From positions 27,969,681 through 28,033,680 of the forward strand of contig OX422210.1 in assembly GCA_949130495.1 (NCBI GenBank): a DNA stretch of 64,000 nt. Direction: 5' to 3'. This DNA is from Sambucus nigra (taxonomy: Eukaryota; Streptophyta; Magnoliopsida; Dipsacales; Adoxaceae). The first letter of the stretch is position 1. Every line of letters starts with the position of its first letter. The notes under the pieces were generated by a model, which saw only the letters and a program-made list of their open reading frames with translations, was not told the DNA's origin and did not search any database. The position numbers and the translations under genes are program-made. Below, one piece after another: positions 33,835-46,314 of this stretch.

Positions 33835-35446
33835 TTTGCTTCCACAGTTTGTACTCTACAGTTTTAGTATGATATTTGCTTGTTTTATTTATCGCACTCT
33901 TTATGTTGTCTTCTTTGCGTATTCATAAAACTTCGCATGTATGTGTATCTAAAAAAAAGCCAGAAATATTTTTGTCCAAAATAAATAAAAATTGGAATTT
34001 AAATTTTTCAAAAATGTCACCTTTATTCTATTTAAAGTCTCAAATTGTTCACAATCAATTGCACTAAGCCAAAATTGACCGAAGATGGAAATTGATAGAA
34101 AATTGACGACTTAACGAATAAGTGTGGAGATTAGTCCAACCCGGTGAGATTTCGAGCCTATCGATCTTTTTGAGTTTTTAAATCAATCCGAATTTATGAT
34201 TAACTCAAAGTTCTTTTCAGCGTTTTAATAAGTCGTTGATGATCTCAATCCTTTGTTTTGATCTGTTATGGGAAATGTGTGAAATGTTATCTCGAAATTC
34301 GTGCTAAATATATCTCTAAACTTAATTAATCTCGAGATGCATATGGTAATGTGATTAGCAATTTGGACAATGAAGTAGGCCCTCATTTGTTACCCAAAAA
34401 TATTAGCCATAAAAAGTTGTGAAAAATTATCCCTTTGCAACCCAAGTTGAGCCAAATAAAATTTATCTTTTCGTTTGATAACCCGAAAAACCCAAATAGC
34501 CCGGAATATTAAAAATCGAGAAAATTCATCAAGTAAGTCCAAATTGTGCAATAAAAAGGGGCAAGAGAAAAACAGAACAGAAAAAAAAGAAGAAAAAAAT
34601 GCTCAACAAAAATAGCAAGAAAAGAAAAAGAAAAGAAAAAAATGAAAAGAGAAAAAGAAAGAGAAAAATGAGCAAATGCCCGAAAAAGCACTAATGGACG
34701 TCATAAGGACATTTTCCAATTCCGAATAGCCCATGCATTCTCATTTTTACCCTTTACACTTTTTAACCCGAAAAGTCCTAACTGAGTCCGAATGGCGAAA
34801 TTAATTACCGTGTGGAGAGCTAAGACATGAAAAGATAATATGAGAGATTAAATGGTGTGAACTAGAGATGGTGTTTCCCGTTTCCTAATAACTGTATTCC
34901 GACGATGAGATCTTTTCACCATATATTTCCTTCTTTTCAATTTTGTATGCGTGAATTTGTGTCCATTATATTTACTCTTTATATCATGCATACCGAGAGA
35001 AAATAACCACAATCCAAGTGATTCGTTTGTGAGTGCATCCGTAAGAATTTGAATCAAAATGAATTTTCGGAAAGTAACGTAATACTCAATCGGTGGAAAT
35101 TTGAGGTTTAATTTCTGGCTTTGCACACACACACTATGGTTTGAAACATGTGAATATGATTTTATGGTGATTATTTTTCGAAAAGTTTAAATTGTACAAT
35201 TTTTAAGTATTTTGATATTTATTTGAGTCAATAAAGAATTTTGTGGGTATATTCACTGCAAACCCTCACGAGACAAAACTCGTCCTACTAGGGTAACCTA
35301 GGGGTTTAAAGGCTTGTTGCATACGCTAAATGCAATCACTTGCCCGCGAAAAAGGTATTTTATCCCAATAAAATGATTTTCAAGAGTTGAGCCTTGATAA
35401 GATTCATTTACATTGCTCGGTATGCGCAAAGTTCTAAGTTAGGGGG
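33835..35446 (+). repeat. Duplicate Athila 3' non-coding region upstream of the 5' LTR
   Basis: This segment matches 43193-44862 nearly base for base, except that it lacks the equivalent of 43275-43335 (61 bp) and has three extra bases in the A/G tract. It includes the end of the 3' internal region and the TTAGGGGG polypurine tract, but lies to the left of the 5' LTR. A normal element has foreign flanking DNA there. It therefore appears to be the tail of a second, otherwise lost Athila copy sharing the LTR at 35447-36898. Confidence 0.88.
34561..34690. repeat. A/G-rich tract, left copy
   Basis: Almost pure purine sequence made of AAAG and GAAAA units. It is duplicated at 43977-44104 with a three-base length difference. 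Open frames across it on either strand are compositional. Confidence 0.85.
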
Positions 35447-36898
35447 TGTGATTAGGCACATATTCTTCATATTTATCCCCTTAATTTCGGTATTTTTATG
35501 ATCCCGTGCAGTGTAAATAGCTTGGATTTGTCTCATATTTATGATACTAACCACTTTTGGCAAGTATTTCGTGTTTTGTGTATTTCTCATGTGTTTTACA
35601 GGTATTTCATGCAAGTTAGTGTGAAGGAGAACTCAAAACAGTGAAAGAAACCAAGAAATGGAGAGTAGAAGGGCATTTTCATAATTTTTCAGCCTTAGTC
35701 CGGAGGTGTGGCCAACTCTAAAGTTGAAGAGATCTAAATTACAAGAATACTGGAAAAAACGGCACCTCAATCCGAGCTACGGTGAAGACGTTACGATGTT
35801 TTGAAGTTGCGCGATAATGAAGAGAAACGGACCGGTCTGGCTGTGCGAATTATTGTCATTAATTATGAAGATTTTATGGTGATTGGCTGGTAAAAACTTA
35901 TGCCACAAGCGAAATTTGATGTCAAATTCGTGCAACTTGGTGCTATAAAAGACCAAGCCCTAATTCATTCAAAGGGGGACTCAAACTTAGAGAGAGAAAG
36001 TCATTTTTTAGAAATCCTTTTTAGTTTTTCATATTTTTAGAGAAACCTTAGTTTGTATGTTTGAAGAAAAAGTAGTATTCTGGATTCAAGTTCATCTAGT
36101 GCAGATTTCAAGTATCAATTCTTCAATTCAATTCGAGTATCAAATTCCCTTATCTTATTTAGTCTCAATTGTATTTTCAATTTTCAATTGTTTTGCAATT
36201 TGTTACCAATGTTTGTTAGATCCATAATTCCATGTATTGGTATGAATTTGTATTCTAGAAAAATCATGTCTAGCTAAATTCTTAAGGGATGGGGTACATG
36301 AACTCATTCCGAGGTGAATTACCCATTTAGAAAATAGAGGGTAAATTAAATATTGACCGAATCGTGTATGGAAATTATACAAACATAGCCAATCTTTTAA
36401 TATCTCTTGCCCTAGGTACTTGGGATGTTTAAGAACGCTATGCAAGTGTATTTGTTCATTCACCGCTTTGTATTTACCTTTGATTTCATATGATGCGGGC
36501 AAGATCCCCCATATATGTAATGCTTAGGATCTACAAAGATTGGATTTAGTCAAAATTTCAATTTACAATTCTAGTATTCTATACGGTAATTTACTAAGGT
36601 TTGAGGGATTGTACTCCACCCTATTTTCTCTCATTTGTCAAATCTAATTTCTTCACAATTTTTAGTTTATTTTTCTTGAGTAAAATTTTTATTTCACTAG
36701 AAATTTCCCAATCATTAATCATCTTTTCATATTTCTTTTGAGGAATCATTTCAAGATTTAATAACTTTCCCTATTAATTGTGCCGATTTTTTATCCATGT
36801 GGATACGATCCCGACTTACCGGGTTTATTACTTGAGCGACAGGCTTGCACTTGAGCCTAGAGAAAACACACTTTTGAGACAAATTCTTAGTCGCGTCA
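35447..36898 (+). repeat. 5' (or shared middle) LTR of the Athila element
   Basis: It starts TGTGATTAGGCACATATTC and ends GTCGCGTCA. It equals 44863-46314 in length. TATAAAAGACC at 35944-35954 is the probable core promoter. A single ACCGGTC occurs near 35830, and GGATACGATCCCGACTTACC near the 3' end is typical of this group. Confidence 0.88.
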
Positions 36899-36904
36899 TG
36901 TTTT

Positions 36905-36924
36905 TGGCGCCGTTGCCGGGGATC
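36905..36924 (+). other. Primer binding site, TGGCGCCG type
   Basis: TGGCGCCGTTGCCGGGGATC begins six bases after the LTR end. This primer site is typical of Athila/Tat gypsy elements and is usually assigned to aspartate tRNA. Confidence 0.9.
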
Positions 36925-37014
36925 ATTAATTGTCATAGATTTGGGAATGTAATTTTTATCTACAAGTGATTTCGAAAAAAAAAAAACTATTTTTTTCATT
37001 TCATCTCTTATCAT

Positions 37015-39801
37015 ATGCAGAATTCATCTTCCACCCAAGTTCACGAAAATCCTATTGCCGAAGCAAGTTCTGAAAATTCTCATACCACTGGGTCTCCTCA
37101 TTTTTGGGTTCCACCTCCTTCGCCTAATAATTGAATCACAAGTCGTTCATTGAGTCAAACACTGAGTGAGAATTCTGAATCTTTCGGTAGCGATACGTCG
37201 GAGCATGGTAGTTTCCGTGTTGGTGCTGGAGAGGATGAGATACCTTACCTTCCCATGAAAGATTTGTTATTTCCGGAGCGAACTATTACCCCTGGTTGCA
37301 TTTTACTCCCGTATAATGCCGGTCAGTTCCACTTTCGGAATGGTATGATCCAAATTCTTCCTACATTTCATGGGATGGATTCTGAAAAACCATATCTCCA
37401 TCTTAGAGAGTTCGAGGAAGCGTGTGAGACATTTGGTGACCAAGCTTGTTCACAAGATGTAATCGGGTTTAAGCTTTTCCCTTTTTCCTTAAAGGATAAA
37501 GCTAAAATTTGGTTATGGTCCCTACCCCCAAATTCTGTGTTATCTTGGAGAGATATGCAATCCAAGTTTCTATCTAAATTCTTTCCACAACACAAAACAA
37601 ATTCTGTTAAAGCCCAAATTCAAGATTTTCGACAAAATGAGAATGAGGCTTGTGATAAATGTTGGGAGAGATTTCAGGAGTTAGTTAGTGCTTGCCCACA
37701 TCATGGATTTGAAAAGCATCATCTAATTTCATTTTTCCATCAAGGCCTTACTTTAGCATCTAAACAACTTGTTCAAACCATGTGTGAAAGACCTTTTTGG
37801 GAGTTAGATTCGAGCGATGCTGAGGCTCATTTGAAATATGTAGCAGAGACTACCCAAGCATGGGATATTTCTGACCCCAATAGTCAAAATCGAAATCGAC
37901 AAGTGTCCAACTTTCCTGTTGCATCCGGTATTTATCACTTGGACAAGGACACTTTGTTGGATCGAAAATTTGATCAATTGGAGAAGAATTTCAGAGATAT
38001 GCTTGAAGTGCATTTGAGAGATGTAGATGGACCCATACAAACCGGGAAGGAGAAAGTGTGTGCCATTTGTAATGCGGTTCATTCTACCAAAGGATGTCCT
38101 ACCATCCCTGCATACAAAGCAATGTACACTGAACAAGTTGAGGCAATAGGGGGGTTTCGAAGAAATTATAATGCACATCAAGGGAATGCATATAATCAAT
38201 CATGGAGGAATAATCATGTGTTCACTTATGGACAACCCCAAGCGGGGATGGTTCCTAACCCACATATGACTCTACCACCACCTCCACAATTTCAGCAAGT
38301 GGCTCCTCCAATGCCAAATCCTATGCAGGTACCACCTCCTGGTCCGTATGTAGATCCACCTAGGAGATCTCTTGAAGATAATCTCAATCAATTCATCCAA
38401 TCTCAAAAAGAGAGCAACGCTAAATATGATCGAATGTTCACTGAAATTCACACTAGCATCTCTAGGTTGCAATCTGTAGTGAATACTCAATAGAAGGGTA
38501 AACTTCTAGCCCAAGGCCAAAGACCTCCTCTTCAAGGAAAACCCACGGTTAGCTCCACATCATCGGATTTGCAAGAGCAATGTCAAGCTGTTACTACTCT
38601 TTGTAGTGGCCGCGTAATTGATCTAGCACCAAAACTTTCGAAGGAGAAAAATGATGGAGTTGAACCTGAAATTCCCAAGGAATCTAAAACTTTCAAGTCT
38701 GAAGAAACTCCGTTAGAAACGGAATACAAAGAGGAGGAAGTTGAAACTAAAATTGAAGTTAAGTTGCCCACTGCTGCTCTATTTCCTCAACGCTTAGTGC
38801 CACCCAAAAAAGGGGCTTCGCGTACCGAGGTGTTGGATGTGTTGAAGTAAGTAAAATTGAACTTGCCATTTATTGATGCTATTCAATAAATTCTAGCATA
38901 TGCTAAGGTCATCAAAGATCTTTTGACTGTCAAACGACGGCTTAAGGTGAAGAAGAATGTTTTCTTGGCACAAAATGTGAGCTCGGTCCTTCTCAATGAT
39001 CTTCCACCAAAATTCAAGGATCCAGGTGCACCTACAATTTCGTGCGTCATAGGAGAAAAAAGAGTGGAAAAATCATTACTTGACTTAGGTGCCATTGTAA
39101 ACATCCTTCCATACTCCATCTATAAGCAGCTTGATTTAGATGATTTAAAACCTACCCGAATCACTCTACAGTTAGTTGATCGAACAGTGAAAGTGCCCCG
39201 TGGGGTTGTAGAAGACGTGATAGTTCAAGTGGACACGTTCTACTTTCCTGTTGATTTTGTCATTTGGGACACTGAGCCTGCTCCCCATGCGAGAAATCAT
39301 GTTCCAATAATATTGGGCCGTCCATTTTTAGCTATTGCTAATGCATTAATCAATACACGAAATGGACAAATGAAATTCACTTTTGGAAACATGACTCTCG
39401 AGACCAATATTTTCAATGTCGCTAACCAAATGGGTGATGAGGATGAAATTCTTGAGGTTAATCTTATTGAAGAAGTGGTGGATGAGAACATTGAGAAAAT
39501 TATAGGAGGAGATGCATTGGAAGTGTGTTTAGTGCACAGTGGTGAGAAAAAGAGTTCTTATACTGAGTTTGAGCGAGAGGTGGAAGAGTTGGAAACTTGG
39601 ATACAAGAGGAAGAGAGTTTTGAGAGTTTAAGAGATGTTGACTGGATTTCTAGGTATGAAGAATTGCCTCCGAGGGAGACAACCATGATTCCCTCTGAAA
39701 ATAGATTTCCTAGTCTTGAGTTGAAGAAACTACCCTCACATGTCAATATGCCTTTCTGGGAGAGAATGATACATTTCTTGTTGTTATGTCTTCCCGTCTA
39801 G
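37015..39801 (+). pseudogene. Athila gag-protease, nonsense-interrupted
   Basis: An ATG at 37015 is in frame with the main body; stops interrupt the same frame at 37132-37134, 38491-38493, 38848-38850 and 38887-38889, so damage here is by substitution rather than indel. The gag core (LKDKAKIWLWSLPPNS, WRDMQSKFL, FHQGL) lies at about codons 150-260. A knuckle-like C-x2-C-x3-H-x4-C follows near 38060. A proline-rich stretch at 38270-38350 precedes VTTLCSGRV. The aspartic protease reads LLDLGAIVNILPYSIY near 39076; DLGA is the Athila form of DSGA/DTGA. VPIILGRPFLA near 39304 is the second conserved protease element. Gag forms the particle; protease matures it. Confidence 0.9.
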
Positions 39802-42613
39802 AAAAAGGGCAAGAGGGTATGTTATTAGATGTGTTGCAAAAGCATAGAAGTGCTTTTGGTTGGACTATAGCAGATTTGAAAAGTATAAGTCCATTGATTT
39901 GTACCCATAAAATCCATCTTGAGGAAGAGGTGAAGCCCTCGCGTGAGATGCAAAGGCGGTTAAATCCAACCATGAAAGATGTAGTAAGAGCAGAACTCAT
40001 TAAATTGCTAGATGCTGGGATTATCTATCCCATTTCGGATAGTAAATGCGTGACCCCAATTCAGGTCGTTCCAAAAAAATCGGGCATGACCATAGTTGAA
40101 AATGCTAAGGGAGAATTAATACCTCAACGCACCACCATCGGGTGGCGTGTTTGCATTGACTACCGAAAGCTCAATGCCGAAACTCGAAAAGATCATTTTC
40201 CCTTACCGTTCGTCGATCAAGTGATTGAACGAGTGGCGGGCCATCCTTATTACTGTTTCCTAGATGGGTATTCTGGTTATAATCATATTGAAGTGGATGT
40301 ACTTGATCAAGAAAAGACGACTTTTACATGTCCATTTGGTACGTTTGCCTATAAACGTATGCCATTTGGGTTATGTAATGCGCCAAAAACTTTTAAAAGG
40401 TGCATGTTAAGTCTCTTTAGCGACATGATTGAAAAAGGTCTTGAGGTGTTCATGGACGATTTCAGCGTTTTCGGTCCATCTTTTGACCAATGTTTAGCTA
40501 ATCTTGAAAGAGTTCTATTCCGATGTGTGGAAAAAGACTTAGTTCTTAATTGGGAAAAATGCCATTTTATGGTTACTGAGGGCGTAGTTTTAGGCCACAT
40601 AGTCTCATCTAGGGGGATTGAAATTGATCGAGTAAAACTTGAAGTAATAGCTGAGTTACCCCCGCCAAAATCACTTAAAGATGTGAGGTCCTTTCTAGGC
40701 CATGCTGGTTTTATAGGAGATTTATCAAAGACTTTAGCGCCATCGATTGACCTTTGAGTAATCTTCTCATGAAAGACACTCCATTTTAATGGAATAAAGC
40801 ATGTCAAGAAGCTTTTGATAAACTTAAAAGCATGCTTATTTCCGCACCTATCCTGCAAGCTCCGGATTGGTCACTACCATTTGAGCTTATGTGTGATGCA
40901 AGTGATTATGCGATTGGGGCTGTTCTTGGACAGAGGAAAGACAAGAAAGCTCATGTTATTTACTATGCTAGCAGAACATTATCTGGCCCTCAGCTTAACT
41001 ACTCTACTACAGAGAAAGAGTTACTAGCAGTCGTTTTTGCTCTCGATAAATTTTGCCCTTACATTGTTGGGTCGCCTATCATTTGCTTCACTGATCATTC
41101 GGCCCTTAAATATCTCTTGAGCAAAAAAGATGCCAAACCCCATGTAATCAGGTGGATCCTACTCTTACAAGAGTTTAATCTCTCGATTCAAGATAAGAAA
41201 GGAGTAGAAAACGTCGTCGCTGACCATTTATCTCGCCTCTCGTCCGACGTGCCTATTGATACCATTCCCATAGACGAGTATTTTCCGGATGAAAATTTAT
41301 TTGCTACTTCTTCTCTCCCTTGGTTTGCGGATATAGTCAATTACCTTGTCACTAGAGTTGTTCCATCTAATTGGAATACGCAAGAGAGAAGGAAGTTCAT
41401 TACATGGTCACGCATGTTCTTTTATGATGATCCATATTTGTTTAAGTATTGTGCTGATCAAATCATCCGGAGATGTGTACCCGATGAAGAAATCCATGGG
41501 GTAATTCGATTCGGTCATTCGGAAGCATGTGGAGGTCATTTTTCCAAAAATAAAACTGCTGCAAAAATCCTTCAAAGTGGTATCTACTGGCCCACAATCT
41601 TCCGGGATGTGAATACTTTTTGTAAATCATGCGATAGATGCCAAAGAATGGGAGCTATTACTCGCCGTGACATGATGCCATTAACCCCAATTCTAGTATT
41701 GGAGTTGTTTGATTGTTGGGGTATTGACTTCATGGGCCCCTTTCCACCTTCTTTTGGTTTTCTACACATCCTCGTCGCTGTAGATTACATTTCAAAATGG
41801 GTAGAGGCTATAGCTACAAGGACGAATGACAGCAAGGTGGTGATAAAATTCATTCAAGAAAATATACTTTCTCGTTTTGGAATGCCTAAGGCCATAATCA
41901 GTGATAATGGAACTCATTTTTGCAATAGGCCTATGGAGAAACTAATGCGGAAGTATGGAATTGTCCATAAAGTTGGAACAACTTATCACCCTCAATCGAA
42001 TGGCCAAGCCGAGCTCGCTAATCGAGAAATCAAAAATATCTTGGAAAAGACAATCGATCCTAATAGGAAAGACTCGTCTCTCAGATTGAATGATGCACTC
42101 TGGGCATATCGAACCGCATATAAGAATCCCCTTGGGATGTCCCCATTTCGATTTGTGTATGGCAAACCTTTTCATCTTCCGGTTGAGATTGAACACAAAG
42201 CGTATTGGGCTATCAAAACGGTGAACTTCAACATGGATAAAGCCGGTGAAACACGGAAACTTCAGTTGAATGAGTTGGAAGAAATACGCAATGATGCGTA
42301 TGAAAGTGCTAAAATATCTAAGGACCGAATGAAATGAGCTCATGATGGAATCATTCGTAAGAAAGAGTTTCATTCGGGACAAAAAGTACTTCTCTACAAC
42401 TCGAGGTTGCACTTGTTTCCAGGAAAATTGCGGTCATGATGGTCAGGCCCATTCATTGTGAAAGAGGTATTTCCCCATGGAGCTGTTGAACTCATAGATG
42501 AGAAAGGGGGAAACACATTTAAAGTTAATGGGCATCGTCTCATGCCGTATTTGGAAGCGATTGTCAAGGAAGCCGACACAATCTGGTTGTCAGACCCCAT
42601 TTATGGGGATTGA
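39786..42613 (+). pseudogene. Athila pol: reverse transcriptase, RNase H, integrase
   Basis: It overlaps the end of gag-protease by 16 bases in another frame, by mutation or programmed shift. RT: WRVCIDYRKLN near 40144, then FLDGYSGYNHI, MPFGLCNAP, and FMDDFSVFG as the active site (near 40451). A one-base loss in a T-run near 40710 shifts the frame before RNase H. That frame then has stops at 40748-40750 and 40787-40789. RNase [44 protein letters not shown]. Integrase: zinc-binding H...C-x2-C (CKSCDRCQ), VAVDY, SDNGTHF and a glutamate 36 residues on (DD35E). Stops at 42335-42337 and 42437-42439 precede the terminal stop at 42611-42613. No env-like frame follows. Confidence 0.93.
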
Positions 42614-42870
42614 CTGAAAAAGCAAGGTGAGGTCGTCGCACCCCCGACATGTATGGGGTGATTATTGTACATAAGAGTCTTAGGAGTTAGGAGTCGTAGG
42701 TTTGTGTCAGTCCCGGGGTTGAGAATCCGATGTGCGAGGGGTGTTAAGGTTTTGATGAGCATTGCGGGTATTTTGAAGTGTGAGATGTTGTAAAGGAATC
42801 AATGGAATGGAGAATAGGAACATAAATGGTGAAAAGAAGAGAGAGAAGAAAATTCTTAAAATTCAGCAGA

Positions 42871-42993
42871 CCGGATCGGTCCGGTCCTGAATTAAAAGAA
42901 CCGATCCGGTCAGGCGGATCGGTCTGGGTGAAAATAAAAAGAACCGATCCGGTTAAGGCGGATCAGTCCGGTCCTAAAATCGGATCGGTCCGG
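42871..42993. repeat. GGATCGGTCC palindrome cluster in the Athila element
   Basis: CCGGATCGGTCCGG (42871), ACCGATCCGGT (42900), GGATCGGTCTG (42916), ACCGATCCGGT (42953), GGATCAGTCCGG (42960) and CGGATCGGTCCGG (42981) alternate in orientation within 125 bases, so neighbouring copies can form longer hairpins. Confidence 0.9.
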
Positions 42994-43976
42994 TCATCTG
43001 CAGAATTTTCTTTCCCGAGGTTCAATCCACCTCTTCTATCCACACCTCTTCATTCCCCACCACATTCATTCCCCCAATCCCCTCCTTTCCCCAAAAATTC
43101 GTCCCCCCATTTCCCATCCCCCACCCGCCCCTTAGGATGCCACCCTATCCCTTTAGGTTTTTATAAGTCTGTTTGTAATATTTGCTTACACATTTGCTTC
43201 CACAGTTTGTACTCTACAGTTTTAGTATGATATTTGCTTGTTTTATTTATCGCACTCTTTATGTTGTCTTCTTTATCTCTCTCGTCCATTTGATTGAGGA
43301 CAATGCAAATCACTGAGTTAGGGGGGATGACTGGTGCGTATTCATAAAACTTCGCATGTATGTGTATCTAAAAAAAAGCCAGAAATATTTTTGTCCAAAA
43401 TAAATAAAAATTGGAATTTAAATTTTCCAAAAATGTCACCTTTATTCTATTTAAAGTCTCAAATTGTTCACAATCAATTGCACTAAACCAAAATTGACCG
43501 AAGATGGAAATTGATAGAAAATTGACGACTTAACGAATAAGTGTGGAGATTAGTCCAACCCGGTGAGATTTCGAGCCTATCGATCTTTTTGAGTTTTTAA
43601 ATCAATCCGAATTTATGATTAACTCAAAGTTCTTTTCAGCGTTTTAATAATTCGTTGATGATCTCAATCCTTTGTTTTGATCTGTTATGGGAAATGTGTG
43701 AAATGTTATCTCGAAATTCGTGCTAAATATATCTCTAAACTTAATTAATCTCGAGATGCATATGGTAATGTGATTAGCAATTTGGACAATGAAGTAGGCC
43801 CTCATTTGTTACCCAAAAATATTAGCCATAAAAAGTTGTGAAAAATTATCCCTTTGCAACCCAAGTTGAGCCAAATAAAATTTATCTTTTCGTTTGATAA
43901 CCCGAAAAACCCAAATAGCCCGGAATATTGAAAATCGAGAAAATTCATCAAGTAAGTCCAAATTGTGCAATAAAAA

Positions 43977-44104
43977 GGGGCAAGAGAAAAACAGAACAGA
44001 AAAAAAAGAAGAAAAAAATGCTCAACAAAAATAGCAAGAAAAGAAAAAGAAAAAAAAATGAAAAGAGAAAAAGAAAGAGAAAAATGAGCAAATGCCCGAA
44101 AAAG
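43977..44104. repeat. A/G-rich tract, right copy
   Basis: Counterpart of the tract at 34561-34690, three bases shorter. It belongs to the 3' non-coding region of the Athila element. Confidence 0.85.
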
Positions 44105-44862
44105 CACTAATGGACGTCATAAGGACATTTTCCAATTCCGAATAGCCCATGCATTCTCATTTTTACCCTTTACACTTTTTAACCCGAAAAGTCCTAACTG
44201 AGTCCGAATGGCGAAATTAATTACCGCGTGGAGAGCTAAGACATGAAAAGATAATATGAGAGATTACATGGTGTGAACTAGAGATGATGTTTCCCGTTTT
44301 CTAATAATTGTATTCCGATGATGAGATCTTTTTACCATATATTTCCTTCTTTTCAATTTTGTATGCGTGAATTTGTGTCCATTATATTTACTCTTTATAT
44401 CATGGATACCGAGAGAAAATAACCACAATCCGAGTGATTCGTTTGTGAGTGCATCCGTAAGAATTTGAATCAAAACGAATTTTCGAAAAGTAACGTAATA
44501 CTCAATCGGTGGAAATTTGAGGTTTAATTTCTGGCTTTGCACACACACACTATGGTTTGAAACATGTGAATATGAATTTATGGTGATTATTTTTCGAAAA
44601 GTTTAAATTGTATAATTTTTAAGTATTTTGATATTTATTTGAGTCAATAAAGAATTTTGTGGGTATATTCACTGCAAACCCTAACTAGACAAAACTCGTC
44701 ATACTAGGGTAACCTAGGGGTTTAAAGGCTTGTTGCATACGCTAAATGGAATCGCTTCCCCGCGAAAAAGGTATTTTATCCCAATAAAATGATTTTCAAG
44801 AGTTGAACCTTGATAAGATTCATTTACATTGCTCGGGACGCGCAAAGTTCTAAGTTAGGGGG

Positions 44863-46314
44863 TGTGATTAGGCACATATTCTTCATATTTATCCCCTTAA
44901 TTTCGGTATTTTTATGATCTCGTGCACTGTAAATAGCTTGGATTTGTCTCGTATTTATGATACTAACCACTTTTGGCAAGTATTTCTTGTTTTGTGTATT
45001 TCTCATGTGTTTTACAGGTATTTCATGCAAGTTAGTGCGAAGGAGAACTCAAAATAGTGAAAGAAACCAAGAAATGGAGAGTAGAAGGGCATTTTCATAA
45101 TTTTTCAGCCTTATTCCGGAGGTGTGGCCAACTAGAAATTTGAAGAGATCTAAATTACAAGAATACTGGAAAAAACGGCACCTTAATCTGAGCTACGGTG
45201 AAGAAGTTACGATGTTTTAAAGTTGCACGATAATGAAGAGAAATGGATCGGTCTGGCTGTGCAAATTGTTGTCATTAATTATGCAGATTTTATGGTGATT
45301 GGCTGGTAAAAACATGTGCCACAAGCGAAATTTGATGTCAAATTCGTGCAACTTGGTTCTATAAAAGACCAAGCCCTAATTGATTCAAAGGGGGACTCAA
45401 AATTAGAGAGAGAAAGTCATTTTTTAGAAATCCTTTTTAGTTTTTCATATTTTTAGAGAAACCTTAGTTTGTATGTTTGAAGAACAAGTAGTATTCTGGA
45501 TTCAAGTTCATCTAGTGCAGATTTCACGTATCAATTCTTCAATTCAATTCAAGTATCAAATTCCCTTCTCTTATTTAGTCTCAATTCTATTTTCAATTTT
45601 CAATTGTTTTGCAATTTGTTACCAATGTTTGTTAGATCCATAATTCCATGTATTGGTATGAATTTGTTTTCTAGAAAAATCATGTCTAGCTAAATTCTTA
45701 AGGGATGGGGTACATGAACTCATTCCGAAGTGAATTACCCATTTAGAAAATAGAGGGTAAATTAAATATTGACCGAATCGTGTATGGAAATTATACAAAC
45801 ATAGCCAATCTTTTAATCTCTCTTGCCCTAGGTACTTGGGATGTTTAAGAACGCTATGCAAGTGTATTTGTTCATTCACCGCTTTGTATTTACCTTTGAT
45901 TTCATATGATGCGGGCAAGATCCCCCATATATGTAATGCTTAGGATCTACAAAGATTAGATTTAGTCAAAATTTCAATTTACAATTCTAGTATTCTATAC
46001 GGTAATTTACTAAGGTTTGAGGGATTGTACTCCACCCTATTTTCTCTCATTTGTCAAATCTAATTTCTTCACAATTTTTAGTTTATTTTTCTTGAGTAAA
46101 ATTTTTATTTCACTAGAAATTTCCCAATGATTAATCATCTTTTCATATTTCTTTTGAGGAATCATTTCAAGATTTAATAACTTTCCCTATTAATTGTGCT
46201 AATTTTTTATCCCTGTGGATACGATCCCGACTTACCGGGTTTATTACTTGAGCGACAGGCTTGCACTTGAGCCTAGAGAAAATGCACTTTTGAGACAAAT
46301 TCTTAGTCGCGGCA
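44863..46314 (+). repeat. 3' LTR of the Athila element (1,452 bp)
   Basis: It starts TGTGATTAGGCACATATTC and ends GTCGCGGCA. It is collinear with the 5' LTR without net indel. TATAAAAGACC is kept at 45360-45370. The next base begins unrelated sequence belonging to the minus-strand element of 46315-49559. Confidence 0.9.

Larger units (their letters stand above)
42614..44862 (+). other. 3' non-coding region and polypurine tract of the Athila element
   Basis: It contains a palindrome cluster (42871-42993), a GTTAGGGGGGATGACTGG word at 43317-43334 and an A/G tract (43977-44104), and ends with TTAGGGGG (44855-44862) before the 3' LTR. Athila elements often carry an env-like frame here; none is recognisable. 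The 134-codon open stretch at 42826-43230 spans the palindromes and is probably compositional. Confidence 0.8.
35447..46314 (+). mobile_element. Athila-type gypsy element, 10.9 kb
   Basis: LTRs of 1,452 bp each (35447-36898 and 44863-46314) flank a 7,964 bp interior with primer site, gag-protease, RT, RNase H, integrase and a 2.2 kb 3' non-coding region. About 6 differences were counted in the first 200 LTR bases (about 3%), so it is younger than the other elements here. Right-flank bases are ATACC; the left flank is Athila sequence, so no target duplication can be tested. The Athila call rests on the TGGCGCCG primer site, the gag sequence and the DLGA protease. Confidence 0.9.

Noticed and set aside
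33916..36898. A 2.98 kb LTR starting TGCGTATTCAT for the Athila element
   Set aside because: The duplicated block is that long, but a polypurine tract and TGTGATTAGG lie inside it and match the LTR start of the minus-strand relative at 20937. The true LTR is the 1,452 bp segment and the rest is duplicated interior.
42826..43230. 134-codon frame after Athila integrase, considered as an env-like relic
   Set aside because: The sequence is low-complexity and follows the palindrome array. No signal peptide, membrane segment or cysteine pattern supports an envelope-like protein.
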